Below, in pieces: positions 16,467-30,690 of a DNA stretch of 64,000 nt. The notes below the pieces were generated by a model that was given only the letters and a program-made list of their open reading frames with translations, made no database searches and was not told the origin of the DNA. Numbering within the stretch: the stretch's first letter is position 1; every line of letters begins with the position of its first letter. The position numbers were made by a program, and so were the translations under genes. Source of the DNA: Deinococcus sp. YIM 77859 (lineage in GTDB: Bacteria; Deinococcota; Deinococci; Deinococcales; Deinococcaceae); assembly GCF_000745175.1 (NCBI RefSeq), contig NZ_JQNI01000002.1:411001-475000 (forward strand), written 5' to 3'.

Positions 16467-16470
<4 letters not shown>
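15784..16470 (+). CDS. CRP/FNR family transcriptional regulator
   Basis: 228-residue regulator with an N-terminal cyclic nucleotide-binding (cNMP) beta-roll and a C-terminal helix-turn-helix of the Crp type. The roll is seen from PLFRNVPEDAVREAL to GEVRTLMLHRAHFEVI, and the recognition helix lies in SSSRETVTRVLRRLE. There is no FNR-type cysteine set, so an iron-sulfur cofactor is unlikely. The start ATG at 15784 has TAGCAT 7 bases upstream. Its stop codon shares the palindrome CTAG with the stop of the convergent methyltransferase gene. The ligand and target genes cannot be read from sequence. Confidence 0.88.
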
Positions 16471-17654
<1,184 letters not shown>

Positions 17655-17776
17655 GCGGGCAGGGTAGCAGGGCCAGCCTCGCTCCCCGCCAACCTCACGC
17701 TGATCTGACGCCTCTTCGCACGTTCCTCACGCGATCTTCATGGCCGCGCCGGGGTCAGGCCGCTAGGGTGAGGGGA

Positions 17777-18298
17777 ATGAAGACTGTGTTGCTCACCCTG
17801 ACAGCTGCCGCCGTGCTGTCCGGTTCGGCTCTGGCCGCGCCCGTCAAGCTCGGCACGCTGCCCGTGACTGTGGAGCCAAGCACCCGCCTCCTGATGCTCA
17901 ACGCGGAGGGGATTGCGCGAGCCTTTCCGTCGGCGGCAGGCCGCCCCGACGCGGTGTTTCTGACCGAGGACCGCAAGGTAAGCGTGGCCTTTGAGTGGCG
18001 CGAGGGCCGGCTGACGCCCGCGCAGGTGCCGGACCTGGTCGCGCAGTTTCCCGCCGTGCTTCGTGCGCAGGTGCCCAACATCAAGACCCTCAAGGCCAAC
18101 CTGCTGGAGATCGGGGGCACGCCCTGGGCGCAGTTTGTGTTTACCACGCCCGGGCAGGGGGATGACCTGCGCCGCGAGCTGCTGATGACCAGCGCCGGTG
18201 GCCGCATCCTGGTCGTGACGGTCGCGGGGAACGTCAAGGACTACAGCCGCAACGAGGCGGTGATTCGTACCCTGATCAACAACGTTCGCCTCGCCTAA
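17777..18298 (+). CDS. Secreted or periplasmic protein of unknown function
   Basis: 173 residues with a clear signal peptide (MKTVLLTLTAAAVLSGSALA, cleavage after ALA). The mature part has a mixed alpha/beta pattern and ends IRTLINNVRLA. It has no cysteines and no motif that I recognise. TAGGGT lies seven bases before the ATG, which supports the start at 17777 rather than the longer open frame from 17642. Confidence 0.75.
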   Translation: MKTVLLTLTAAAVLSGSALAAPVKLGTLPVTVEPSTRLLMLNAEGIARAFPSAAGRPDAVFLTEDRKVSVAFEWREGRLTPAQVPDLVAQFPAVLRAQVPNIKTLKANLLEIGGTPWAQFVFTTPGQGDDLRRELLMTSAGGRILVVTVAGNVKDYSRNEAVIRTLINNVRLA

Positions 18299-18361
18299 GC
18301 CGGGCGAACAACGCCAGCGCACGTTTCTGCGGCTGTGACGTTCCTGTGTGATGCCCCTGCC

Positions 18362-18367
18362 TACAAT
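18362..18367 (+). promoter_or_regulatory. -10 box of a leaderless transcript (Ser/Thr kinase gene)
   Basis: TACAAT, seven bases before the GTG at 18375. It overlaps the alternative ATG at 18366, which argues that translation starts at the GTG. Confidence 0.5.
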
Positions 18368-18374
18368 GGACCGC

Positions 18375-19190
18375 GTGCACAGACGTTCTGACTCGTCTCT
18401 GTTGGGCACCCAGGCTGGCGGGTGCGCGCGCGTGCTGGGGGTACGCGGCGGCGTGCAGAGCGAGGTGGGCGAGTGGAATGGGCGGGTGGCCTTTATCAAG
18501 TCGCTGCTCACCGACGACCCAGAGGTTGCCCTGCGCTTCGAGCACGAAGGTCAGATCGCAGAAGAGCTCAGCCATCCTCTGGTGGTGCCGCTGCTCGCCC
18601 GGACGCCCCGCCAACTCGTCTTCCCGTTTGTGGCTGGCGGCACGCTGCGCGAACGGGTGGAGCGCGGTCCCCTCCTGACAGCCGAAGCCCTCAGCGTGAC
18701 GTGCGGCGTGCTGAGGGCCGTCGCGCACCTGCACGCGCGGGGGGTGACGCACCATGACCTCAAGCCCGAAAACGTCCTGCTGGTTGGTGGTCGGGCGCGG
18801 GCCGAGCAGGTGCGCCTGATCGACTTCGGCATGAGCCACTCGCGGGCGCTGCCCACCGATGTCCACAGCGGTACCCGGATGGGCACGCCGCACTTTATGG
18901 CCCCTGAGCAGTTCTGGGGCCGTCGAGGTGACCCGCGCAGCGACCTGTATTCCGTCGGGGTGCTGCTGTTTGACTGCCTGGCCGGGTGCCCGCCCTACGA
19001 GGACGCCCTGGGCTGGCTGGTGGGCGTCTCCCAGGAGCGGGCCCCTCTCCCTGGTCCGCCGGAACTCCATCCCCTCCTGGAGGCCGCCCTGAGCCGCGAT
19101 CCGGCGGATCGCCCGCAAAGCGCCCTGGAGATGCAGGCCCAGCTTCAGGCTGCCGCCCGCGCGCTGGGGTTGGAGGCTCTATGCCCCTGA
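18375..19190 (+). CDS. Stand-alone Ser/Thr protein kinase (PknB-like catalytic domain)
   Basis: 271 residues consisting of a kinase domain only, with no membrane segment and no PASTA or other sensor domain. Motifs: AFIKSLL (the ATP-anchoring Lys), THHDLKPENVLL (catalytic loop, HxDLKPEN), LIDFGMSHS (DFG) and GTPHFMAPEQFWG (APE), then DLYSVGVLLFDCL. The glycine loop at the N-terminus (GTQAGGCARV) is weak. The GTG start is chosen because of TACAAT 7 bases upstream. The stop TGA overlaps the start of holA, so a kinase and a polymerase subunit are translationally coupled; a functional link is possible but not shown. Confidence 0.87.
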   Translation: MHRRSDSSLLGTQAGGCARVLGVRGGVQSEVGEWNGRVAFIKSLLTDDPEVALRFEHEGQIAEELSHPLVVPLLARTPRQLVFPFVAGGTLRERVERGPLLTAEALSVTCGVLRAVAHLHARGVTHHDLKPENVLLVGGRARAEQVRLIDFGMSHSRALPTDVHSGTRMGTPHFMAPEQFWGRRGDPRSDLYSVGVLLFDCLAGCPPYEDALGWLVGVSQERAPLPGPPELHPLLEAALSRDPADRPQSALEMQAQLQAAARALGLEALCP

Positions 19191-20083
19191 TGGCCTTTAG
19201 CGGCAACCGCTTTCTGGCGGAGGAGGCGTTGCGGGACACCCTGATGGCCCGGGGCCTTTCTCCCCGCGACCTGCCGCGTCTTGCGGGCGAGGAGGTCACC
19301 GCCGACACCATCGCGCCGCTTCTGGCACCCAGCCTCTTTGGAGATGGGGGCGTGATCGTGGACCTGGCGGGGACCAAACCCGACAAGGCCCTGCTGGAGC
19401 TGCTGGCGTCCGCACCCGTCACGGTGGCGGTGCTTGATGAGGCGCCGCCCGCCGGCCGGGTCAAGCTGTACGAGTCGCGCGGCGAGCATTATCCCTCGGC
19501 TGCGCCGCAAAAAACAGGGGACGTGGCGGGGTGGGCGGCGCAGCGTGCCCGCCGTGCGGGCCTCCGCCTCGACCGGGAGGCCGCGTTGTACCTCGCGGAG
19601 GTGTTTGGCCCGGACCTCACTGGGATTGCCGGGGAGCTTAATAAGCTTGCCCTGCTGGACGGCCCCCTGACGGCAGACCTCGTGCGCCGGGTGGTGGGCC
19701 GCGAACCGCCCGGCGACACCTTTGCCATGCTGGGCGCCGCGACGGGTGGCCGTCCCGGCGAGGCCGTCACGCACCTGCGCCGCCTGCTCGCAAGTGGTGA
19801 GGATCCCTTTCGGCTGCTGGGGGCCGTGGTGTGGCAGTACGGCTTGGTGGCCCGCTGCGTCGCCCTCCTTCAGGAGGAGGGCCGCGTGACCGAGGCGGGG
19901 GCGGCCCAGCGCCTGGGCCTCAAGCCCTACTCGGCCAAAAAAGCCCTGGAGGTGGCCCGCCGCCTCAATGAGAGCAGGATTCGCGCGCATCTCACCCGCA
20001 TCCTCGACGCGGAGGTGGCCATGAAGCGCGGGCTCGATCCAGCGGCCGTGTTGGAGCGCTTGATTGTGCAGCTCAGCGTGTAG
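19181..20083 (+). CDS. holA: DNA polymerase III subunit delta
   Basis: Delta subunit of the clamp loader, which opens the sliding clamp for loading onto DNA; 300 residues. The N-terminal part has the degenerate AAA+ fold ([20 protein letters not shown], then [22 protein letters not shown]), and the C-terminal half has the helical collar, as in [20 protein letters not shown] and [16 protein letters not shown], a standard HolA signature. The start ATG at 19181 has GGAGG four bases upstream; ATG at 19190 is an alternative that overlaps the kinase stop as TGATG. Confidence 0.9.
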   Translation: MPLMAFSGNRFLAEEALRDTLMARGLSPRDLPRLAGEEVTADTIAPLLAPSLFGDGGVIVDLAGTKPDKALLELLASAPVTVAVLDEAPPAGRVKLYESRGEHYPSAAPQKTGDVAGWAAQRARRAGLRLDREAALYLAEVFGPDLTGIAGELNKLALLDGPLTADLVRRVVGREPPGDTFAMLGAATGGRPGEAVTHLRRLLASGEDPFRLLGAVVWQYGLVARCVALLQEEGRVTEAGAAQRLGLKPYSAKKALEVARRLNESRIRAHLTRILDAEVAMKRGLDPAAVLERLIVQLSV

Positions 20084-20094
20084 GGGTCCAGACC

Positions 20095-20730
<636 letters not shown>

Positions 20731-20835
20731 GGCGCCAGCTTACTCTACGCTTTGCCCTTTCCTGAACTGATCGTGACCTGATCCACTGTGTGAGCAAACT
20801 GTGAAAGGGTTCATTCGGCTCAGAAACGTGCGTGC

Positions 20836-20841
20836 TAGCGT
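20836..20841 (+). promoter_or_regulatory. -10 box of a leaderless transcript (first Skp-like gene)
   Basis: TAGCGT, seven bases before the ATG at 20849, with no ribosome binding site. Confidence 0.5.
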
Positions 20842-20848
20842 ACCGCCC

Positions 20849-21340
20849 ATGAAGATCAACGCCAAAGCCCTCGCCCCGCTCGCTGTTGTGGCCGCTTTCG
20901 GTCTGGGGACGGTGGTGCCGCACGCCCAGACGACGCCGCAGAAGATCGGCTTCGTGGACGTGCAGAAACTGCTGTCTGCACACCCCAACGACAAGGACAT
21001 CAAGGCCATCCAGCAAAAGGCCAACGCCGAACTGAGTGATCTTGAGAAGCAGATTCAGGCCATTGACGCCAAGGGTGCCCAGGCGACCGCCGCCGACAAG
21101 GACCGGCGGGCCCAACTGCTGAGCACCGCGCAGGCCAAGGCCAAGAGCTATGACACCCAGCTTCAGCCCAAGGTTCAGGCCGTCGAAAAGGCTGTCGATG
21201 CCGCAGTTAGCAGTGCCGCCAAGGCGAACGGCTTCGGCATCGTGATGGACCGCAACGTCGCTGCGGCCAGCGGCCTGGTGATCTACGCCGACGCCAGCAC
21301 GGAACTGACGGACGCCGCGCTCAAGGCGCTTAAGCCCTAA
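20849..21340 (+). CDS. OmpH/Skp family periplasmic chaperone, copy 1
   Basis: 163 residues with a signal peptide (cleavage near PHAQ) and the family opening [19 protein letters not shown]. The middle (residues 55-115) is a long charged coiled coil, as in Skp tentacles, and the end [20 protein letters not shown] returns to the beta core. Skp proteins carry unfolded outer-membrane proteins across the periplasm. A leaderless start and a strong terminator (21365-21387) mark it as a separate transcript from the paralogue that follows. Confidence 0.88.
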   Translation: MKINAKALAPLAVVAAFGLGTVVPHAQTTPQKIGFVDVQKLLSAHPNDKDIKAIQQKANAELSDLEKQIQAIDAKGAQATAADKDRRAQLLSTAQAKAKSYDTQLQPKVQAVEKAVDAAVSSAAKANGFGIVMDRNVAAASGLVIYADASTELTDAALKALKP

Positions 21341-21364
21341 GGCGGGCAAGGCCGCCAGGTCCGG

Positions 21365-21387
21365 CCCCCGCCACGCGCGGGGGTTTT
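21365..21387 (+). terminator. Rho-independent terminator after the first Skp-like gene
   Basis: Arms CCCCCGC and GCGGGGG with a 5-base loop, followed by TTTT. Confidence 0.75.
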
Positions 21388-21426
21388 GCCTTGAGCGGGC
21401 TCCACGACCAACCGAAGGAGACTCCT

Positions 21427-21903
21427 GTGAAAAACGCGTTTCTGATCCTGCCGCTGGCCCTGCTGGCGACCGTACCGCAGGCACAGCAGAAAACACACCG
21501 TCTGGGCTTTGTGGATGTGCAGCAGGCGGTTGCAGCGCTGCCCGGGAGCAGCGCGTACCTCAACCTCAGCAAAAAGGTTGACGCTGACCTCAAGGCCAGG
21601 CAGCAAAACATCCAGACGCTCGCCGCCAAGGCCGCCAGCACCCGCAGCGCCGCTGACCGCCAGGCGCTCCAGAAGGCGCAGCAGTCGTTTCTGAGCGCCC
21701 AGAAGGGTTACCAGCAGCGTCTGTCCACTGAATTCAAGCCCCTCGCGAGCAGGATTAACGCAGCGGTCGCCAGTGTCGCCAGGGCGAACGGCTACACGGT
21801 GGTGATGGACCGCCGGGTGGCCGCACAGACGAGCCTGGTCGTGTACGCGAATAACCAGGACACCGACCTGACGGCGGCTGTGGTCAAGGCGCTCAAGAAA
21901 TAA
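21427..21903 (+). CDS. OmpH/Skp family periplasmic chaperone, copy 2
   Basis: 158 residues, a paralogue of the preceding gene with the same architecture: signal peptide, then [18 protein letters not shown], a central coiled coil (residues 50-110), and [19 protein letters not shown] near the end. It differs from copy 1 in its control: it has a GTG start with AAGGAG about seven bases upstream, so it is translated from a normal leader. Tandem Skp-like genes suggest a heavy load of outer-membrane or S-layer proteins, as expected in Deinococcus. Confidence 0.87.
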   Translation: MKNAFLILPLALLATVPQAQQKTHRLGFVDVQQAVAALPGSSAYLNLSKKVDADLKARQQNIQTLAAKAASTRSAADRQALQKAQQSFLSAQKGYQQRLSTEFKPLASRINAAVASVARANGYTVVMDRRVAAQTSLVVYANNQDTDLTAAVVKALKK

Positions 21904-21963
21904 CCCTCATGGAGCAGGCCCGCCCTCCACGTCGGGGGGCGGGCCCCCTGCTACGCTCCCCGC

Positions 21964-22359
21964 ATGGAGAACCCCACTGATCCCAAAGCGCCTGGCGTTG
22001 CCCGTACCCAGATTTTTGGGTTGCAGGAAGAACGTATTCTCCAGCGCCTCGCAGCCCTGGACCCGGACTTGATGCGGTACGTGCGCGACTTCGCCTACGA
22101 CACCGTGTACGAGCGGCCTGGTCTGGACCTGAAGACCAAGGAGCTGATCGCCTGCGCCCTGCTGGTGTCCCTGGGGAGCCCCGAGGAACTCCGCACGCAC
22201 CTGCGCGGAGCGCTGCGGGCCGGGGCCACCGAACAGGAGGTGCGCGAGGCACTGCTGCTGTGCGTGCCGTACCTGGGGTTCCCGCGGGTGGTGGCGGCCT
22301 TCACGCAGCTTCAGGCGTTGCTCAATAGCCAAACAAAACCCCCCACCCGCGAGGGGTGA
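21964..22359 (+). CDS. Carboxymuconolactone decarboxylase / AhpD family protein
   Basis: 131-residue all-helical protein. The central stretch [38 protein letters not shown] is the usual core of the CMD family; the single Cys in IACALL and no CxxC pair argue against an AhpD-like peroxidase and for a PcaC-like or moonlighting member. TACGCT lies six bases before the ATG. The C-terminus ([11 protein letters not shown]) is short and polar. The substrate is unknown. Confidence 0.8.
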   Translation: MENPTDPKAPGVARTQIFGLQEERILQRLAALDPDLMRYVRDFAYDTVYERPGLDLKTKELIACALLVSLGSPEELRTHLRGALRAGATEQEVREALLLCVPYLGFPRVVAAFTQLQALLNSQTKPPTREG

Positions 22360-22385
22360 GGGCGCAGGGGAGAGCTCCCTTTCTA

Positions 22386-22503
22386 AGTGGCGGGCGGCTA
22401 CAGTTCCGCCCTTCCGGGAAACGACAACCGGAAGGGCTCCACCTCCGCCACCCGCCACCTTTTGGCTTCTCGCTCCGCTCGAGGTGATGATGCGATCATC
22501 ACC
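22386..22503. repeat. Composite inverted-repeat region between convergent genes
   Basis: Three nested or adjacent hairpins fill the gap between the CMD gene and the outer-membrane protein gene. CCCTTCCGG (22409-22417) pairs with CCGGAAGGG (22428-22436). Around it GTGGCGGGCGG (22387-22397) pairs imperfectly with CCGCCACCCGCCAC (22445-22458). Then GGTGATGAT pairs with ATCATCACC around a GCG loop (22483-22503). It may be a two-way terminator or a repeated mini-element. Confidence 0.6.
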
Positions 22504-22513
22504 TGCCAGCGAC

Positions 22514-23227
22514 TTAGAAGGTGGTCTTGATGCCGATGCGCGCCTTGAACACTGTGCCGGGGCGAACGAAGGCGGCGCTCCGTTCGTTGTACCCCGCCTC
22601 GCCGGGCCTGAAGGTATCCACGTTCCCGTTGCTGCTGGCGACGGTGAAGGAGGAGCCGAAGAACTGATCGACCCCCAGGTCACCCACCAGGCTGAGGTTG
22701 GCGGCCAGCGGGTAGCTGACCATCAGGCCCGCACCAACCCCAAACGCGTTGCTGGAGAACGTCTGGCTGCCGTTTTCGCCAAAGTCGGCGGTGCTGCGGA
22801 ACATGCCGTAACGCCCCCCCGCGTAGAAGGTGCTGTCCAGGCCGGGCGAGAGCTCGCCCACACTGTACGTGCCGTCAACACTGAGGATCATACGGCTGCC
22901 CGACTCGGTGGCTAGGCCCTGCTGTTTGGCCTGCCCGTACGTAAAGGTCGCGGGGAAGAGGGTACCGGTGGGGTCTACGGGGGCGTTGTCGTTGATCGCG
23001 TCGCTGGGGCGCGTGAAGCTCACGCCCGCCTTGATCCCAAAGGCCCCCGCGACGTTGGGCGCGTGGACGAACACCTCGCCGCTGAGGCCGCCCGCGTAGC
23101 CGCCGGTCAGGCCCAGCTCAATGCCGTTCAGGCCCATGCCGACCGGCGTGGCAGGAATGGTGTTGACGGTTTGTGCGCCCGCGGTCGCGAGGCCAGCACT
23201 CAGGGCAAAAGCAAGGAGCTTCTTCAT
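22514..23227 (-). CDS. Outer-membrane beta-barrel protein
   Basis: 237 residues with a signal peptide ending at AGAQ. The mature part is an alternating series of beta strands rich in Gly, Ser, Phe and Tyr (for example [20 protein letters not shown] and [17 protein letters not shown]), and the protein ends in aromatic Phe (GIKTTF), the usual C-terminal signal of outer-membrane barrels. This suggests an eight-strand barrel. No enzymatic motif was seen and the ligand is unknown. Confidence 0.8.
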   Translation of the reverse strand: MKKLLAFALSAGLATAGAQTVNTIPATPVGMGLNGIELGLTGGYAGGLSGEVFVHAPNVAGAFGIKAGVSFTRPSDAINDNAPVDPTGTLFPATFTYGQAKQQGLATESGSRMILSVDGTYSVGELSPGLDSTFYAGGRYGMFRSTADFGENGSQTFSSNAFGVGAGLMVSYPLAANLSLVGDLGVDQFFGSSFTVASSNGNVDTFRPGEAGYNERSAAFVRPGTVFKARIGIKTTF

Positions 23228-23481
23228 GGCACTTCGTAGCCTGACTCACCAAGATGAGCGGCGCGCTTCATGAGTTTTACTGCGACTTTATGAACTGGAA
23301 AGCGGGGCGTCAGGCTTTTCTGGATGAGAAGCTTCTCAGCTCGGCGGATCGCCCGGGCCTCGCTGGGGGGCCGGTAGCGCCCGGGCGGCAGGCTTGCTAA
23401 ACTTGAACCGAGTCTAAGTTGTCAGGCGAAGTGCCTGGGCATGGAGCGTGTTTGCCGCTCTGGCCTATTCTTGGAGGACCC

Positions 23482-25190
<1,709 letters not shown>

Positions 25191-25196
25191 CCCCGC

Positions 25197-25667
25197 TTGC
25201 GCCCGCTCCTGCTGCTCGGCCTTTCCGGCGTGCTGCTGGGCTGCGCGCCCACCCAGTTCCGGGTGGAGGCCTCGCCCCAGGGCACTGATTCCCGGCTGGC
25301 CGTGGTCAAGCGGCTTGGCTGGGGCACGCCCGAAGCGTTCCGGGCAGCGCGAACCACGCTGGAGCCGCTCTGGCCCGACCTGGTCTGGCAGGGCAACGGG
25401 TGCAGCGCTCCCGAGGGCCTGGGCTTGGGCTACCGGAACGTGTTTGCCCCCGCCTGCGAGGTCCACGACTTCGCCTACGACAACCTGCGGGTGTTGGAAC
25501 CGACCGCCGCGAACCGCCGGGCGAGCGACGACGCCTTTTACGCCAACATGAGGGCCATCTGTGCCCGCAGGCTCCTGGCCGCCCAGCCCGCTTGCTTCTC
25601 GGCGGCGGCCGCCTACTATGCGGCGGTGCGTCTGCGCGGGCACACGCGGTTCGCGCCCGGTACCTGA
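25197..25667 (+). CDS. Lipoprotein with prokaryotic phospholipase A2-like domain
   Basis: 156 residues with a signal sequence and lipobox LLGC (residues 13-16). The core [18 protein letters not shown] carries the Cys-x-x-His-Asp catalytic pattern of secreted phospholipases A2, and the later pairing cysteines ([17 protein letters not shown]) fit the small prokaryotic PLA2 family. It should hydrolyse the sn-2 ester of phospholipids, anchored at the cell envelope. The start is a TTG at 25197, six bases after etfA. The lipid anchor is inferred from the lipobox. Other members occur in Streptomyces and fungi, so horizontal transfer is possible. Confidence 0.72.
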   Translation: MRPLLLLGLSGVLLGCAPTQFRVEASPQGTDSRLAVVKRLGWGTPEAFRAARTTLEPLWPDLVWQGNGCSAPEGLGLGYRNVFAPACEVHDFAYDNLRVLEPTAANRRASDDAFYANMRAICARRLLAAQPACFSAAAAYYAAVRLRGHTRFAPGT

Positions 25668-25703
25668 ACCTCTACCCGCCCTTTCTCGCTGTTTCTCTAG
25701 GGG

Positions 25704-26450
25704 TCAGCCGATGTCCAGGACCGTGGGGTGCGCGAGACCGGCTGCCTTGGCCACACGCCAGGCCCCCCGCGCGTCGCCCTGGGCCACCCGGTCTATAAAG
25801 GCTGCGTCCCGCGCCAGCGTCGTCAAGACCCAGAAGTCTCCCCAGGCTTCCAGGCCCCACTCGGTGCGCATCGCCCTGGCTGCGGCGGCCCAGATGGGTT
25901 CGGAGAGGTGTTCCAGCGGCGCGATAAAGTGCAGTTCGCCGTCGGTGCCCGGGGTGCGGCGGACTTCCCGTTGATACTGCTCGCGCTCGCGGCGGGTCAT
26001 GGCCTCCCACGCTCCTGCCTCGCAGTACCGAGCGGGGAGTGCGCTGAACGTGTCGCGGCAACGGGTAGGCCGCACGTCGTAGCGGGTGCAGCCGCCGCTG
26101 GCAGGATCGAGCAGTGGGCAGAAGCCGACCTCCGTGCGGTGGCGCTCCACGTACACGCCCTCGTTCGGGGCGGTGCGGGCGTTGCGCAGCACCCTCCGGG
26201 CGTGCGTCTCCACACGGGCCGCCTCCTCCTCTGAGAGGGCCTGGGCGGTCACCAGGGCTTCGGCGAGGCTCACGCGGATGGGCATGTTGCAGCACGCGAA
26301 GCAGCCCGCGCCGCAGTACACGCGCCCGCCCCGTTCCTGGTAACGCGCCGTCCACGCCTGTGCCCGCCGCGTGTAGGCCGCGTAGCCCCGCTCGACTGCG
26401 GCGGTCACCCGGGTGGTGGGGGAGGGGGGAGGGGGGGAAGAATGCGTCAC
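25704..26450 (-). CDS. YkgJ family zinc/iron-cluster protein (CxxCxxCC)
   Basis: 248 residues. The signature [19 protein letters not shown] near residue 46 and later cysteines ([24 protein letters not shown]) are those of the YkgJ/UPF0153 family, thought to bind zinc or an iron-sulfur cluster. The C-terminal 90 residues are helical and specific to this protein. The function is unknown. It is divergent from the HD-GYP gene with 34 bp between starts. Confidence 0.82.
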   Translation of the reverse strand: MTHSSPPPPSPTTRVTAAVERGYAAYTRRAQAWTARYQERGGRVYCGAGCFACCNMPIRVSLAEALVTAQALSEEEAARVETHARRVLRNARTAPNEGVYVERHRTEVGFCPLLDPASGGCTRYDVRPTRCRDTFSALPARYCEAGAWEAMTRREREQYQREVRRTPGTDGELHFIAPLEHLSEPIWAAAARAMRTEWGLEAWGDFWVLTTLARDAAFIDRVAQGDARGAWRVAKAAGLAHPTVLDIG

Positions 26451-26484
26451 CGCGGCAGGGTAGCGCGGTTATACTGAACACAAG

Positions 26485-27519
26485 GTGTTCCGTCGCTCTC
26501 GTCCGCAGCCCGCGCCGACGCCCGGGCCCGACTCCCGTTCCTCCGCCGGCACGCCGCTCAGAGAGACTCCCGACGCGGCGCAGGTGCTGGGCGACCTGCT
26601 CGCCCGCCCCGATCCGGAGAGCCTGCTTCAAGGTGCCCTCGCCCATGCCGTCGCCCTGCTGGACGGACAGGCGCAGGGCTACGCCGTTCTGCGGCGCAGT
26701 CAGGACCGCGTCGCCGCGGTGTTTGGGTATCCTGAAACGTTGGTCGGCTTGGCCCTGCAAGGCCCCTGGGCGGGCGCGCGGCCTCGTCTGCTCACCGATG
26801 GCAGCCGCGAACTGTACAGCCTGAATCCTCCGGAGGTGCGGGAGCAGCTGGACCGGGCCGGTCTGCGCAGCGTGTCCCTCACCCTGGTGGTGCCGCTGGC
26901 CGACCGTGGCCGCACCCTGGGCGCGCTTGTGCTGGACCGAACCGCCCCCGCAAACCCGACCCCCGAGCAGCAAGAAGCGGTGACGCGGTGGGGCGGAATG
27001 GTCGCGCCGTTGCTGGCGCTGATGGACTCGCGTGATGAGTGGCGGCAGACCGCCCGGCAGGTGGCCAGCGCGCTGGTCGAGGCTGTCGAGAGCCGGGAGT
27101 TTGACGCGCTGGGACACGCTCAGGCGGTGGCGGAGACGGCGGTGCGCCTGGGCCGCGCCGTGGGCCTGGTCGAGCGTGAGCTGGAAGAACTGTGGTACGC
27201 CGCCACCCTGCACGACCTGGGCAAGATTCACGGGGAGGCTGGTCACGCCCAGGTGGGCGCGAACTTCCTGCACGACATTCCGCATCTCGCGCAGGCGCAA
27301 AAGGCGATCCGGCATCACCACGAACGCTGGGACGGCCAGGGCGAACCCGCCGGGCTGGCCGGAGAGGATATTCCCCTGTATGCCCGCATTCTGGCGGTAG
27401 CGGACACCGCCGTACGGCTCGGAGACCTGGAGCGCGTCCGGGCCCAGGCCGGCCAGAGCCTCGATCCCCGCCTGGTCGAGCTGCTGGAAAGGCTGCCGCT
27501 CGACCGGGCTCAGGGCTAG
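26485..27519 (+). CDS. GAF and HD-GYP-like domain protein (variant GEP motif)
   Basis: 344 residues: a proline-rich N-terminus, a GAF-like sensor (about 50-170), and an HD-GYP-type phosphohydrolase domain (about 195-330). Metal ligands are intact: [25 protein letters not shown] and [14 protein letters not shown]. The last motif has GEP in place of GYP, and [12 protein letters not shown] replaces the usual DAxT stretch after VAD. It may still break down cyclic di-GMP or another cyclic dinucleotide, but the substitutions make the substrate uncertain. GTG start with TATACT nine bases upstream. Confidence 0.82.
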   Translation: MFRRSRPQPAPTPGPDSRSSAGTPLRETPDAAQVLGDLLARPDPESLLQGALAHAVALLDGQAQGYAVLRRSQDRVAAVFGYPETLVGLALQGPWAGARPRLLTDGSRELYSLNPPEVREQLDRAGLRSVSLTLVVPLADRGRTLGALVLDRTAPANPTPEQQEAVTRWGGMVAPLLALMDSRDEWRQTARQVASALVEAVESREFDALGHAQAVAETAVRLGRAVGLVERELEELWYAATLHDLGKIHGEAGHAQVGANFLHDIPHLAQAQKAIRHHHERWDGQGEPAGLAGEDIPLYARILAVADTAVRLGDLERVRAQAGQSLDPRLVELLERLPLDRAQG

Positions 27520-27589
27520 CGGAAGCAGTGGGCCTAGGCGGAGCGTTCTACTCGTCACTCTCGGTACGATCTCAACGAAGCTGGTCGCC

Positions 27590-27937
27590 ATGCCGAACGA
27601 CTGCCGCCGCATTCTGGGGGGCGAGGTGCGTGAACGCCTCATCAGTTCCCTCGGCTGTCGGCCAGGGGGCACCTGTGGACTTCGGCGTACCACATCGGGT
27701 CGGCAGGAAGCGTGTCCAGCGAGGTCATTCAGCGCTCTCACCTCAGCTGGCGAGTTCGTGGAGGCACCCCGCTTCTTCAAAAAGGCCGAGCGCAAGATGG
27801 GGCGACTCCAGCGCGAAGCCAGCAGGAAGAAGAACCCCCTGCTGCGGGGCATGGACGGAGCCTTCAGTGAGGGACATGGGGTTGCCCCTACCCACTGACC
27901 CGGGAAGCCTCGGGCTTCCAGTTCGTGGAGTCGTCAC
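27590..27937 (+). mobile_element. Relic of an IS200/IS605-family element
   Basis: This is most of the 448-bp gap 27520-27967, which holds no intact gene. The peptide [16 protein letters not shown] (from about 27600) resembles the start of IS200-type TnpA transposases. The stretch [20 protein letters not shown] matches the core of TnpB. The right side has the perfect hairpin GGAAGCC/GGCTTCC with loop TCG (27903-27919) followed by a conserved-looking end up to about 27937. The order tnpA piece, tnpB piece, terminal hairpin is that of an IS605 element with large internal deletions. It cannot encode a transposase any more. Confidence 0.65.
27734..27832 (+). pseudogene. TnpB fragment
   Basis: About 33 codons reading [20 protein letters not shown] and onward through [10 protein letters not shown]. 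In intact TnpB nucleases this segment lies in the middle of the protein, before the catalytic RuvC motifs, none of which remain here. It is in one frame with the TnpA-like fragment upstream, probably by chance after deletion. Confidence 0.6.
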
Positions 27938-27955
27938 TTCCCCGCTGGTCCCCGC

Positions 27956-27961
27956 TATGAT
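27956..27961 (+). promoter_or_regulatory. -10 box of a leaderless transcript (phosphotransferase gene)
   Basis: TATGAT, six bases before the GTG at 27968, directly downstream of the IS relic. Confidence 0.45.
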
Positions 27962-27967
27962 GCGCGG

Positions 27968-28798
27968 GTGACTCCGGGCGGCCTGCCAACCCACCGTTTT
28001 CCTGTGCTGGAAGCCCGTTTCGGTCCTCTGACTCCGGTGGACGCGGGCATGCAGAGCCGGGTCTACACCACTTCGGCCGGTGACCTGGTGGTGAAGGTGT
28101 ACCGCAACCAGCAGGGTGAACACCGCCTCGAAGCGCAGAACATGCGCCGCGCTCAGCTGGGTGCCTGGGTGGTGGATACCGTGGAGGCTGACGGGATCGA
28201 GGCGCTTATCATGCGGCGCTTTCCGGGCCATCCGCTGCGAGCGGCCGATATTCCCGCGGCGCTTCCCCGCCTGCGCGAGATTCTGGCCGCACTCCACCGC
28301 GACCGGCAGGGCTGTGTGGACCTGCGGCGGCTGCGCGAGCGCCTGAAACGGTTTCGCAGCGCCCTGGCGGCCTATCCCCTTGACGACCTGTTCGACGCGG
28401 TGGAGCTGCCGTTGGAGCGCGGCCTGCTCGACCAGCCCGCGGCGTTTTGTCACCTCGACCTGTGGCACGACAACATCCTGATTTCTGCGAGTGGCGAGGT
28501 GCTGGTGATCGACTGGACCAAGGCGGGCTGGGACGACCCGCTGCGTGACCTGGCCCTGCTGAAAACCGGCACCCTGGACCTCCTCAGCCCTGAAGCCAGC
28601 CTGAACGCGGCCCTGACGTTTCTGCCCGACCACACGCCCCCGACCCTCACCCGGCTGCGGGCCTACCTCGCCCACACCTATCTGCACGACCTGTACTGGT
28701 TTTTGATGAATGAGCCCTACGAGTTCGACCGTCAGCGGCAGCTCAAGCTCCCCCGCGCGCGGCACGTGCTGGCTCGTCTCCCGGCAGCGTCGCCGTGA
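27968..28798 (+). CDS. Aminoglycoside phosphotransferase-type kinase
   Basis: 276 residues with the APH/choline kinase fold. Motifs: [13 protein letters not shown] (ATP-binding Lys), [13 protein letters not shown] (catalytic loop HxDxxxxN) and [20 protein letters not shown] (DxD metal site). The family phosphorylates small molecules such as sugars, choline or antibiotics; nothing points to a specific substrate. GTG start, TATGAT box 6 bases upstream. Its 3' end overlaps the long form of the upp frame but not the preferred upp start. Confidence 0.83.
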   Translation: MTPGGLPTHRFPVLEARFGPLTPVDAGMQSRVYTTSAGDLVVKVYRNQQGEHRLEAQNMRRAQLGAWVVDTVEADGIEALIMRRFPGHPLRAADIPAALPRLREILAALHRDRQGCVDLRRLRERLKRFRSALAAYPLDDLFDAVELPLERGLLDQPAAFCHLDLWHDNILISASGEVLVIDWTKAGWDDPLRDLALLKTGTLDLLSPEASLNAALTFLPDHTPPTLTRLRAYLAHTYLHDLYWFLMNEPYEFDRQRQLKLPRARHVLARLPAASP

Positions 28799-28824
28799 AC
28801 GGCCTGGCCGGGTATCGTGAGGCT

Positions 28825-29448
<624 letters not shown>

Positions 29449-29512
29449 GGCGGCGCGGGCTTTGGCCTAGCCCTGTTTTTTGCCCCCGGCTCCTTTAGAA
29501 TCCCGTCAGCTT

Positions 29513-30643
<1,131 letters not shown>

Positions 30644-30677
30644 GCGCTGCGCCGGGTCCCTCCTCGCCGCCCTTTGA

Positions 30678-30683
30678 TAGCGT
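30678..30683 (+). promoter_or_regulatory. -10 box of a leaderless transcript (UDP-GlcNAc 2-epimerase gene)
   Basis: TAGCGT, seven bases before the ATG at 30691. Confidence 0.5.
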
Positions 30684-30690
30684 GACCGGG

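Noticed and set aside
18375..20083. A functional pairing of the Ser/Thr kinase with DNA polymerase III delta
   Set aside because: The genes overlap, but such coupling is common in this compact genome and no further evidence links them.
25672..27852. 726-codon frame on the minus strand
   Set aside because: Runs across the CxxCxxCC gene in another frame and opposite the HD-GYP gene; no domain of its own.
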